A stretch of 64,000 nt of DNA from Sneathiella chungangensis (GCF_009882935.1 NZ_WTVA01000015.1:434001-498000), one strand, 5' to 3'. Counted from the first letter of the stretch, positions 10,164 to 17,666 are shown. Notes: generated by a model from the letters alone, not told the origin. Translations and numbers: made by a program.

Positions 10164-10210
10164 CCTTCCGGCGGCGCAATTCAGGCGTCTTAGTACCGAC
10201 CGTCGGAAGG
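10164..10210. repeat. imperfect inverted repeat between ctpA and the yibQ-like gene
   Basis: CCTTCCGGCGG (10164-10174) pairs with CCGTCGGAAGG (10200-10210) over 11 bp with one G-T wobble and a 25-base loop. No T-run follows, so it is not a standard terminator. It could be an attenuating or transcript-stabilising structure. Confidence 0.5.
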
Positions 10211-10233
10211 CCCGTTTATATCGGCCGATTACC

Positions 10234-11880
10234 TTGGGAACTCTGAACAAAGACCGCCTTGAGAAACCGACGCCCGACAACAGGGTGTCGGTTTTATTCA
10301 TTCTGTCTTTGGCCCTCGTGCTCGCCATTATCGGCGTCAGCAGCTGGAGCTATCTCGGATCCCAGGCTGAGCGCTCTCCCGTCCATGTCACCGCCAGTAC
10401 GGCAATTCTGGCACCCGAAGAAATTCCGCCGGCGAACAACGAGGGTGTTCAGGACGTCGTCAAGGAGCCGGACGCGCCGCCGCCAATTCAGGCCACCCCT
10501 CCCCTCGTATCTCCGCCACCGGTCAGCGCGACAGCGGATGACACAACAGAATTGGAGTCTGGTGCCGTTTCTGGAGAAGCGCCCGCAAAAGAAGCCGCCG
10601 CTTCGGTGACACTGCAGCCCCCGACCACGGAGCCAATGGCCACGCAGGAAAGTCCTTCGGTTCCCGAACTCCCGGAAAGCGACGCGGCATCGGATCGCGA
10701 GGAGTCGCGTGAGCTCATGAATGAGGAACTGCCAGACTCTTCGGAAACCGACCTCAAGATACTTGAAATGCCCGCCGACGACTTGAAGGAGCAACCTGTA
10801 GCGGACCCACCGCCTCAGGAAGCAGAGCCGAAACCTGCCCCGGAAGAAGAGAGCACGGTCATAGCGCCCGCACTGGAACCTGTGCCTGACGTCGCGACAG
10901 ATGCCGCTAGCGAAGTAAGCGATTCTATCGCCGCGGCGCCGGTCGACGCGACCCCCGCCTCAGAGACTGCCGAGCAATCCGGCGAAACAGCGGTTGAACC
11001 GGTGGAGGATGCTACGGCCGCCCCAGCGGACACAAGCACCGGTGCCCCTGTTTTGGAAATAGGCCCTGCTCCTCAACCGATGCCGGAAATGCCGGCGGAG
11101 ACCCAGCCGGAAATAAACGCCGACGCGGAGAACAGTCAGGGCATTGACCCGACGCCGCCATGGAAAGAATTTGCCGCGGCGTTCACTGCGCAGGAAAATC
11201 TCCCGCGCATCGCGATTGTCATCAGCGAGGCCGGGATGAATTCCGAAAAAACGCGGATGGCCATCAACAATCTGCCCGCTGCCATCACACTCGGGTTTAA
11301 TCCTTACGGCGACAATCTCCAGCTCCTCGTCGACGAGGCGCGGCAGGCCGGGCATGAAGTGCTGCTGCAGGTGCCAATGGAGCCATTCGGCTATCCGGCG
11401 ATTGACCCTGGACCGCAGGCGTTGAGGACGGACCTCACCGATATGGAAAATCTCGCCCGGCTGGAGTGGACCTTAAACCGGATTACCGGATATGCCGGAC
11501 TCACCAATCAAATGGGATCGAAATTCACGGCGACGGCAGAGGCACTCCGTCCGGCCTTTGACCTCATCAGAGAAAAAGGCCTCCTCTATCTCGACAGTCG
11601 AACCGCCAGTAACAGTGTTGCGGCGGCAATTGCCGCCGAGCTTGAAATACCGGTTGCGATCAACAACCGTTTTCTTGATCATAAGGCGGATGGCGACGTT
11701 ATTGATGCGCGATTGCAGGAATTGGAAGAAATTGCGCGAAGAACCGGGTCAGCGATTGGCATCGCCTACCCTCACGAGGAAACGTTCCGGCATCTCGCAG
11801 ATTGGGCCAAGACGCTAGAGGAAAAAGGCCTCGCGCTGGCGCCGGTGTCGGCACTAGTCAACAGGCAGGAAATTAGATGA
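10234..11880 (+). CDS. divergent polysaccharide deacetylase family protein (YibQ-like)
   Basis: Membrane-anchored protein with one TM segment (about residues 18-40), a long Pro/Ala/Glu-rich linker (about 50-310) and a C-terminal divergent polysaccharide deacetylase domain (about 325-540; [39 protein letters not shown]). Metal and catalytic positions differ from E. coli YibQ: IDD is ISE, LIHLPM is LLQVPM, NNHMGS is TNQMGS and GHPHP is absent. The domain may therefore be catalytically inactive or use different chemistry. The TTG start is tentative, since no strong ribosome-binding site is visible. The stop overlaps rppH by 4 bp. Confidence 0.85.
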   Translation: MGTLNKDRLEKPTPDNRVSVLFILSLALVLAIIGVSSWSYLGSQAERSPVHVTASTAILAPEEIPPANNEGVQDVVKEPDAPPPIQATPPLVSPPPVSATADDTTELESGAVSGEAPAKEAAASVTLQPPTTEPMATQESPSVPELPESDAASDREESRELMNEELPDSSETDLKILEMPADDLKEQPVADPPPQEAEPKPAPEEESTVIAPALEPVPDVATDAASEVSDSIAAAPVDATPASETAEQSGETAVEPVEDATAAPADTSTGAPVLEIGPAPQPMPEMPAETQPEINADAENSQGIDPTPPWKEFAAAFTAQENLPRIAIVISEAGMNSEKTRMAINNLPAAITLGFNPYGDNLQLLVDEARQAGHEVLLQVPMEPFGYPAIDPGPQALRTDLTDMENLARLEWTLNRITGYAGLTNQMGSKFTATAEALRPAFDLIREKGLLYLDSRTASNSVAAAIAAELEIPVAINNRFLDHKADGDVIDARLQELEEIARRTGSAIGIAYPHEETFRHLADWAKTLEEKGLALAPVSALVNRQEIR

Positions 11881-12356
11881 GCAAAACAGCATCCCGTGAA
11901 GATCTCCCGTACCGACCCTGCGCCGGCATGATGGTCCTGAACAGAGAGGGCAAGGTTTTTGTTGGCCGCCGCATTGACATGGTCAGCGAGCATTGGCAAA
12001 TGCCACAAGGCGGCATTGATGAAAATGAAGACCCTATCGACGCCGCGGTCCGTGAACTTGAAGAAGAAATAGGCACGCGGAATGTCGAGCTTGTCCACGC
12101 GCTCGACGAATGGCTGATCTACGACCTGCCGGAAAACCTGATCGGTAAGATTTGGAAGGGAAAATATCGCGGTCAAAAACAAAAATGGTTTTTGTTCCGG
12201 TTTTTGGGCGCGGACGACGACATAAATCTCCTCACCGAGCATCCGGAGTTCTCAGAGTGGAAATGGGCGGATTTCGCGGAACTGCCGCAGTTAATCGTGC
12301 CTTTCAAACGTGATCTATATGAGACAATTTTACAAAAATTCGCGCCTTACGTCTGA
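11877..12356 (+). CDS. rppH: RNA pyrophosphohydrolase (NUDIX)
   Basis: Removes pyrophosphate from mRNA 5' ends, priming decay. The 159-residue protein has a complete Nudix box from G45 to G66 (G-x5-E-x7-RELEEEIG) and the RppH-typical [11 protein letters not shown] and WQMPQGGID segments. It begins with ATGA overlapping the upstream stop, so it ends the operon that runs from obgE or gpmI. No clear terminator follows, only an AT-rich gap. Confidence 0.94.
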   Translation: MSKTASREDLPYRPCAGMMVLNREGKVFVGRRIDMVSEHWQMPQGGIDENEDPIDAAVRELEEEIGTRNVELVHALDEWLIYDLPENLIGKIWKGKYRGQKQKWFLFRFLGADDDINLLTEHPEFSEWKWADFAELPQLIVPFKRDLYETILQKFAPYV

Positions 12357-12506
12357 GTGATTGATCAAAGTTCGACGGGCGTAGCCACAATTTGTAGTAA
12401 AAAAAATAATATTTTGGCGAAAATTACCAATATCTAGTATTTAATTTCGAGCATCAGAAATCATCGCTAATCTGGTTGTCTTTCCATTTGCGATCCGCTT
12501 ATAATC

Positions 12507-12542
12507 TTAACAAGTCGTTAATCGTAAATAATTGCCTATAGT
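12507..12542 (+). promoter_or_regulatory. CtrA-type box (TTAA-N7-TTAA) with -10 element
   Basis: A perfect TTAA-CAAGTCG-TTAA occupies 12507-12521. TATAGT at 12537-12542 matches five of six bases of the -10 consensus, and a -35 placed 17 bp upstream of it (12514-12519) falls inside the box. CtrA-activated promoters in Alphaproteobacteria have this layout. Assignment to CtrA is inferred from the motif only. Confidence 0.5.
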
Positions 12543-12559
12543 TAATATCTATGGTTAAT
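12537..12559 (+). repeat. direct repeat TATAGTTAAT / TATGGTTAAT
   Basis: Two 10-bp copies (12537-12546 and 12550-12559) differ at one base. A third core GTTAAT lies at 12517-12522, inside the CtrA-type box. Their position around the predicted transcription start suggests extra regulator contacts, but AT-rich sequence makes chance repeats likely. Confidence 0.4.
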
Positions 12560-12697
12560 TTTTTGAGACAGAGGAATCACAGCGCATTTGTTCTTTGCAC
12601 CATTAAATAAAATTGATAAATTTTAATGGCTTGCAAAAAAATTGCACTACCAGTAGTTTTTTATAAATCAGATTAGTAATCGTTTAGTGAGCGTAAT

Positions 12698-14158
12698 ATG
12701 AAACATTATGAGGAGCTTACCGGAGGAGAGGGTAGACGCGTTTTCTACCGCGCTGAACGGTTTAATGCCAAAACCTTGATGAGCAGTATTGCGCCGATCG
12801 TCAAGGTCGATGATAAATCCTTTGATCTCTTTGACATCAGCATGAGTGGCATAAGCTTCGTGAGCCCGCAGAACTTCTCGTGGCTCGAAGAGATGAATAA
12901 GGATGTTCCGTTGAAGCTGAGCCTCGGAGCGACGGAGATTTTTGCGGGCAACGGCAAAATCCGCCGGATCGAACCCCACGAGAACCAGCACAAAGTCGCC
13001 ATTGAACTGACCAAGGGGTTTCTTGATATCAAGAAAATCCTCGACCAGCATGACGACCTTGCACTACAGCAGGCTGTCACCGGCGGTCTTGCGGATCAGT
13101 CGCATCTGGTACCTGCCGAGTATAAGGAAGCCATTGGCGATGCTGTCTATATGCTGCGCTCCATTCATAAAGTGCTCGACAAGGTCGAAAAAGACCTCAA
13201 CCGCGACGACTCCCGCCGCGAAGAACGGATAAAGGATATCATCCTTGCCTGCGAGACGAAGGCACTCGCCCGCTGGAGAGAAATCTCAAAAAAATGTCAT
13301 AAGATCACCCAGGCCCTCGGTGATGACGAAGACGCAATCGCCGCGACAAAAAGATATACCGAACTGGTACTGACGCCCGAACTTTTGGAGGGCGCGAGCT
13401 GGCACCGGGCATATATGAAGCCATTGGGCTATCCGGGCGACTACCAGGTTATGAATTACGCCTATAACCTCACGTTGGAGGGGGATACGGCCTACGCTAA
13501 ATTCTGCCACCGTCTCGGCACATCAACGGGAGAGTTTATTGCAACCCGTATGACCATGACGAAACAGGCCATCGCCAATTTAAGTGCCAAGGCGGCAAGG
13601 AAAGGTCAGACCCGTTTTAAGGTCGCAAGTCTTGGCTGCGGCCCCGCACAGGAGGTTGCAAACTTTCTGAAGTCGACGACGCTACCGCTGGCAATGGAAT
13701 TCACCCTGATCGATCAGGATCATGACGCTCTTTCCTATGCCTATAACAGCACCTACCCGCAGGTCGCGCGGCTGGACGGCATTGCGTCCGTCAAATGCCT
13801 GCATGCAACGTTCCTCGAGTTTCTGGCAACCGGTAAATTGTTCCGCAAGCTGGAAAAGCAGGATCTGATTTATGCGGTCGGCCTCGCAGACTACCTCGGC
13901 ACGAAACGGGCAACGAAGATGGTAAACGACCTTTACAGCAATCTCGCGCCCGGTGGAACCTTGATCATCGGCTGTATGCGAACCTCGGAGACAAGCCTTG
14001 AATGGCAGGTCGAATATGTCGTGGACTGGACACTCGTTCACCGCGATGAAAAGGAAATGTTTGAACTCGCCCGGGATATCGAGCCGGAAGCGAAACGCGA
14101 TGTGACCGTCGACTCAACGGGTCACTGTCACCTTCTGACCCTTACCAAGCCCGAGTAA
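12698..14158 (+). CDS. PilZ domain fused to a class I SAM-dependent methyltransferase
   Basis: Two-domain protein of 486 residues. The N-terminal PilZ domain (about 10-110) keeps both c-di-GMP motifs: R14-x3-R18 (RVFYR) and D46-I-S48-M-S-G51. A helical middle region (about 115-230) is followed by GYPGDYQVMN (about 243-252). The Rossmann methyltransferase core then shows motif I ASLGCGPAQEV (about 310-320) and acidic LIDQDHDAL (about 340). From memory, this methyltransferase type is often annotated as an extracellular-factor (3-hydroxypalmitate methyl ester) biosynthesis protein related to PhcB; the substrate here is unknown. It stands alone on the + strand, convergent with a histidine kinase, behind a long AT-rich leader with a CtrA-type box. 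Confidence 0.8.
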   Translation: MKHYEELTGGEGRRVFYRAERFNAKTLMSSIAPIVKVDDKSFDLFDISMSGISFVSPQNFSWLEEMNKDVPLKLSLGATEIFAGNGKIRRIEPHENQHKVAIELTKGFLDIKKILDQHDDLALQQAVTGGLADQSHLVPAEYKEAIGDAVYMLRSIHKVLDKVEKDLNRDDSRREERIKDIILACETKALARWREISKKCHKITQALGDDEDAIAATKRYTELVLTPELLEGASWHRAYMKPLGYPGDYQVMNYAYNLTLEGDTAYAKFCHRLGTSTGEFIATRMTMTKQAIANLSAKAARKGQTRFKVASLGCGPAQEVANFLKSTTLPLAMEFTLIDQDHDALSYAYNSTYPQVARLDGIASVKCLHATFLEFLATGKLFRKLEKQDLIYAVGLADYLGTKRATKMVNDLYSNLAPGGTLIIGCMRTSETSLEWQVEYVVDWTLVHRDEKEMFELARDIEPEAKRDVTVDSTGHCHLLTLTKPE

Positions 14159-14190
14159 TATACAAAGGCTTATTGCGGGCATGTCGGCAA

Positions 14191-14212
14191 CGCGGCGTTA
14201 ATTAACCCCGCG
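14191..14212. terminator. near-perfect palindrome between convergent genes, possible bidirectional terminator
   Basis: CGCGGCGTTAA pairs with TTAACCCCGCG with one C-C mismatch. The palindrome spans the kinase stop codon (14202-14204) and lies 33 bp after the methyltransferase stop. No T-tract follows on either strand, so termination is uncertain; it could also be a protein-binding site. Confidence 0.35.
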
Positions 14213-15680
14213 CGCGTACTTGTTTGTCCTCACCGTCATTTAAACGGCTAATCAAACGTTCTTTCGGGAACTCGACAATTGCGACCGTACCCTCGCCAAG
14301 TTTACTGTCGAGGGTAATGCTGCCACTATGAAGTTCCATGATGTTCTTGGTAAGCGGCAGGCCGAGTCCCGTGCCCTCATAGTTTCGTGCCATAGAACTT
14401 TCGATTTGAACGAACGGGTCAAAAACCTTCTCGATATTCTCTAGATCGATCCCGATGCCGGTGTCCTTGATCTTGATTTTGAGATTACCGCTCGTCATTT
14501 CTTCGAAACTGATGCTTACCGCGCCGCCCTTATGGGTGAACTTCACCGCGTTGGAAAACAGGTTGAGGAATACCTGCGCCAGCAGACGCGGATCGCCGAT
14601 CATGTGATAGTCATACCCCGGCACATCGAAGGCGAGGCGAACCCCTCTCTCGGCGGCATGATCACGGATGATGCGCAGGGTCGAGTTGACGATATCTACG
14701 ATCGAAACCTCTTCCTCCTGCAATATCAGCTTGCCGGCCTCCGCCTTGGACAGATCGAGAATGTCATTGATGATACTAAGAAGGTGTTGGCCGCTGACAT
14801 TAATGTCCTTCGAATATTCCTTGTATTGTTCCTTGCCCAGAGGGCCGAACATTTCCTTCTCAAGAATCTCGGAGAAACCAATAATGGCGTTAAGCGGCGT
14901 GCGCAGCTCATGCGACATGATGGCGAGAAATTCGGATTTCGAATGGTTCGCGGCCTGGGCCTTTTCCGCCAGAATATCACTCTTCACCCGCTCCTCATCG
15001 AGCGTCTTCATGTTGATAAAGTCACGCCGTTGCGCCAGTTCCTGGAAATAGGCGGCGAACACGCCCATCCCGGCCGCGGTGATCAGGAAGGAATCATTTG
15101 CCATCAGGATCAACGGCGGAATCGGATTAACCCAGATCGCGGAGATATGATAGGCAATAACAAGAAATGCCGTTACCGAAGTTGCGTACAGAAAGCGCGT
15201 CGGTGGCAAGCAACAACAAAAAATGATCAGGGGGGTGAGGCCCGCATAGTAAAGATAGCTTCCCGGTTGATCGGCGATCGCCGTCATCACGATGATGCTC
15301 AGTCCGGATGCCAGCATGCAAAAGGCGGCGCCCGGCTGTGCGACGATGGAATAATATTTCGTATAGGTCAGCGCGAAAGTGATCAGAAAAATCGGCAATG
15401 CAATGCAAAACCGGATAAAAAGCGCAATTTCGAAGACTTCCGGGATGACATAATAGTCAAGAACAGAGAAGCAGCCGTAAATAACGACTGCAGAAAATAA
15501 CGAAAGCCGCATCACGACGAGGGACCGCCCGATTGCGGCATCATTATAGGCGCCTTCGACGTCGCGGTCCACGAAACGCAACGAGAATCTGTTTAACTCC
15601 GTACCATTCAGTACAGATTCAATCGTTCTCAATTGTCCCAAAAATTGCAACTTCGCCGCCAATCCTATTCGCGCATACAA
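14202..15680 (-). CDS. membrane sensor histidine kinase (orphan)
   Basis: The 492-residue sensor kinase has an N-terminal membrane domain with about six TM helices (about 57-230). A short coiled linker follows, then a HisKA domain with phospho-acceptor H257 in MSHELRTPLNAI, and an HATPase domain with NLFSNAVKFT, DTGIGID and GTGLGLPLTKN. There is no receiver, PAS or HAMP domain, and no response-regulator gene nearby. The TTG start (15680) is the best available in frame. A promoter with a CtrA-type box ends just upstream. The six-TM input suggests sensing of a membrane-soluble ligand, which is inference. Confidence 0.92.
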   Translation of the reverse strand: MYARIGLAAKLQFLGQLRTIESVLNGTELNRFSLRFVDRDVEGAYNDAAIGRSLVVMRLSLFSAVVIYGCFSVLDYYVIPEVFEIALFIRFCIALPIFLITFALTYTKYYSIVAQPGAAFCMLASGLSIIVMTAIADQPGSYLYYAGLTPLIIFCCCLPPTRFLYATSVTAFLVIAYHISAIWVNPIPPLILMANDSFLITAAGMGVFAAYFQELAQRRDFINMKTLDEERVKSDILAEKAQAANHSKSEFLAIMSHELRTPLNAIIGFSEILEKEMFGPLGKEQYKEYSKDINVSGQHLLSIINDILDLSKAEAGKLILQEEEVSIVDIVNSTLRIIRDHAAERGVRLAFDVPGYDYHMIGDPRLLAQVFLNLFSNAVKFTHKGGAVSISFEEMTSGNLKIKIKDTGIGIDLENIEKVFDPFVQIESSMARNYEGTGLGLPLTKNIMELHSGSITLDSKLGEGTVAIVEFPKERLISRLNDGEDKQVRARG

Positions 15681-15693
15681 AATTCTTAGAAAA

Positions 15694-15725
15694 AATATAC
15701 TAAATGGTGGTTAATTTTATCTTAA
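15694..15725 (-). promoter_or_regulatory. CtrA-type box overlapping -35 of the histidine kinase promoter
   Basis: Read on the minus strand, TTAA-GATAAAA-TTAACCA covers 15725-15709 (box 15711-15725). TATATT at 15699-15694 is a five-of-six -10 match, and a -35 with 17-bp spacing (15722-15717) falls within the box. The predicted transcript would start about 7 bases before the TTG. The extension TTAACCA also resembles the CtrA half-site TTAACCAT. Confidence 0.58.
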
Positions 15726-15794
15726 CAACAGAGCGACGCAGCGGCTAAGTATTTATACAATCTGTATTTATTTCTAATAGGATTTAATACTACT

Positions 15795-17129
15795 TTATGG
15801 ATCTTTTTTTACTCTGCCGGTGATATATTTAGGAACCCATTTAGGGTGGTAAAAAGATGTTTCCTTCTCCACCAAATGAACAATCCGGTAGAAATTTTCG
15901 ATAATCTCCGTGGAGGAAGATCCCAATATAATACTTTTGAGAATATTTTTGAGTTTCAGACCGGCAGGCTTTTTCCCGGCGGTTTCCGGGTATCTGAAAT
16001 CCTGGCCGAGCGCGAGATCCCAGGGCGTCGCGAATATCCTCCGGAGCGCTTTAAAGTAAGTCGCGGTGAGATCTTGAAGGCTTTCGGGGTCGTCAAAATT
16101 TGTCGTTTTCGCATATTTTGCCAAGGCCGCAACGGATAGTGCGGCGACGCTCATCCCCTGACCAAACAGAGGATTGAGGCTCGCGTTTGTATCGCCCACC
16201 GGCACGATGCCAAGCGGAAAATCGGGAAGTTCATCATAATGACGCCATTGTCCATGCGGGAATTTGTGCAACCGGATATCACTGAGTGTCCGCGCATTCT
16301 TGACCGCCTCATAGATGTCGGGCTGTGGAAGCGACTTCGCGAAATCCAAAAATCCGTTGATATCCGCTGGCGGGTGATCGTTATGATAGCCGGCAAGGGT
16401 CAACAGCCATTTACCCTGTTCGACCTGCACGAGGGTTGAGCCGCGAACCTCCGCCGGTCCTTTCGGATAGATCAGGATGCTCTTCCAGTCCCGCGGTTCG
16501 TCCGGGAGTTCCATAAAACAGCTGGCATAGCCGAGATCGACCTTCACATGGTCTTCCGGCACATCCCCAAATCCTTCCCTCTTCAACCAGCGCGGAAAAA
16601 AACTACCCCGACCCATCGCATCGACAAAGAAATCGCCCGCAACCGTCTCGTCCTCACCATTTCGATTGCGGACAACGGCGGCGATTATCTTCCGCCGGTT
16701 GTCATCGAGCACGAAATCCTCCACACGGCATTGATCGAGGATTTCGATATTCGGCTGCGCGGCCACCTCTTCGCGAATACATGTCTCAAGAAGTGGTCGG
16801 GATTGAAAGTAAATCACCAATGATCCGGCAAACCGCGGCATCCATTTTTTATTGATGTACCAGCGGACTTCATTGCAAAAATTGCACGAGACGGCCCCGG
16901 CCCGCGCAAGATGCTCGGGCAGGCCGGGAAATAATTCGGTGAAGGCATCCCCTCCGCCCTTGAGCAACCCATGCACATGATTAGCCTGCGGCGTTCCCTT
17001 GCGCGCCGCGACGCCACTTTCTATCTGATCCGATTCCAGGACCAGCACCCGGTCAAAAGATTGTGCGAGAGCCCTCGCTGTGGCCAGTCCGGCGATACTC
17101 CCGCCGGCAATGATCGCGGTTTTCGTCAT
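15795..17129 (-). CDS. FAD-dependent monooxygenase-like protein
   Basis: The 444-residue flavoprotein belongs to the class A monooxygenase / geranylgeranyl-reductase-like superfamily. It has a dinucleotide-binding variant near the N-terminus (AGGSIAGLATARAL, about 8-21), a middle segment FFVDAMGRGSFFPRWL and the second FAD motif VGDTNASLNPLFGQGMS. The last 80 residues are basic and amphipathic, and could bind membrane. The substrate cannot be told from the sequence. It reads in the same direction as the downstream kinase (114 bp away), but the kinase has its own likely promoter. Possibilities include hydroxylation or epoxidation of a lipid or aromatic compound. Confidence 0.8.
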   Translation of the reverse strand: MTKTAIIAGGSIAGLATARALAQSFDRVLVLESDQIESGVAARKGTPQANHVHGLLKGGGDAFTELFPGLPEHLARAGAVSCNFCNEVRWYINKKWMPRFAGSLVIYFQSRPLLETCIREEVAAQPNIEILDQCRVEDFVLDDNRRKIIAAVVRNRNGEDETVAGDFFVDAMGRGSFFPRWLKREGFGDVPEDHVKVDLGYASCFMELPDEPRDWKSILIYPKGPAEVRGSTLVQVEQGKWLLTLAGYHNDHPPADINGFLDFAKSLPQPDIYEAVKNARTLSDIRLHKFPHGQWRHYDELPDFPLGIVPVGDTNASLNPLFGQGMSVAALSVAALAKYAKTTNFDDPESLQDLTATYFKALRRIFATPWDLALGQDFRYPETAGKKPAGLKLKNILKSIILGSSSTEIIENFYRIVHLVEKETSFYHPKWVPKYITGRVKKDP

Positions 17130-17173
17130 TACGCATGTTTACTTTTACAATTCAAACCGATCACAGCCTACGT

Positions 17174-17208
17174 CATCAGCCAGAAATTGAAAACAGCTTT
17201 GGCTGATG
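17174..17208 (-). other. second hairpin downstream of the atp operon
   Basis: CATCAGCC (17174-17181) and GGCTGATG (17201-17208) form a perfect 8-bp stem with a 19-base loop, just beyond the atp terminator and upstream of the FAD gene. It lies in the likely leader of that gene. Function unknown. Confidence 0.4.
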
Positions 17209-17218
17209 GACATAAAAC

Positions 17219-17240
17219 AAAGGAGCCCGTAGGCTCCTTT
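17219..17240 (-). terminator. Rho-independent terminator of the atp operon
   Basis: A perfect 9-bp stem (17219-17227 with 17232-17240, AAAGGAGCC/GGCTCCTTT) and a 4-base loop are followed on the minus strand by a T-rich stretch. It lies 25 bp past the atpC stop. Confidence 0.85.
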
Positions 17241-17264
17241 AGCATCTTGAAATCTGAATAGGGA

Positions 17265-17666
17265 TCAGTTCATCGCATCAAGAAGCTGCTGCAGATGATC
17301 GCGGTTTTCCGCGGCGCGGCGGCGGGTTTCGTCATCCTTTGCGTCTTCTTCGTCTTCGCGGGCGTCCTGGATGCGCTGTTCCAGATTGGCGCGATCGAGA
17401 TCGGCCACATAAACCGCCTCCTCCGCCAGAACAGTCAGCTTGTCATTGGAAATCTCGGCAAATCCGCCATTGACGAATATGCGTTCCTTTTCCTTGTCTC
17501 CCTCATAAATGCTGATAACACCGGGGCGCAGCGATGAGGTGACGGGTGAATGACCGGCGAGAACGCCGAAATCTCCTTCGGCGCCCGGCAGCACAACCAT
17601 TTCAAACTCATCCGAAAGCAGCAGCTTTTCGGGTGATACCAGATCCATGGTGATCATGTCGGCCAT
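17265..17666 (-). CDS. atpC: ATP synthase F1 subunit epsilon
   Basis: Central-stalk subunit that couples rotation to catalysis and inhibits ATP hydrolysis. It begins with ITMDLVSPEKLLLSDE; the VVLPGAEGDFGVLAGHSPV beta-barrel signature is present, followed by a C-terminal helical hairpin rich in Arg, Glu and Asp. Length of 133 is normal. Last gene of the F1 operon, 26 bp after atpD and followed by a terminator. Confidence 0.97.
   Translation of the reverse strand: MADMITMDLVSPEKLLLSDEFEMVVLPGAEGDFGVLAGHSPVTSSLRPGVISIYEGDKEKERIFVNGGFAEISNDKLTVLAEEAVYVADLDRANLEQRIQDAREDEEDAKDDETRRRAAENRDHLQQLLDAMN

Larger units (their letters stand above)
12357..12697. other. AT-rich intergenic region upstream of the PilZ-methyltransferase gene
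   Basis: This 341-bp gap without a gene is strikingly A/T-rich next to its GC-rich neighbours. It contains a TTAA-N7-TTAA box with a -10-like TATAGT (listed separately) and three copies of GTTAAT (12517, 12541, 12554). Downstream of these there is a leader of about 150 bases before the ATG at 12698. I see no tRNA, ORF or obvious terminator in it. Confidence 0.8.

Noticed and set aside
12627-12645. sigma-54-like TGGC...TTGC sequence upstream of the PilZ-methyltransferase
   Set aside because: The GG-to-GC spacing is 16 bases, whereas sigma-54 promoters need about 12.
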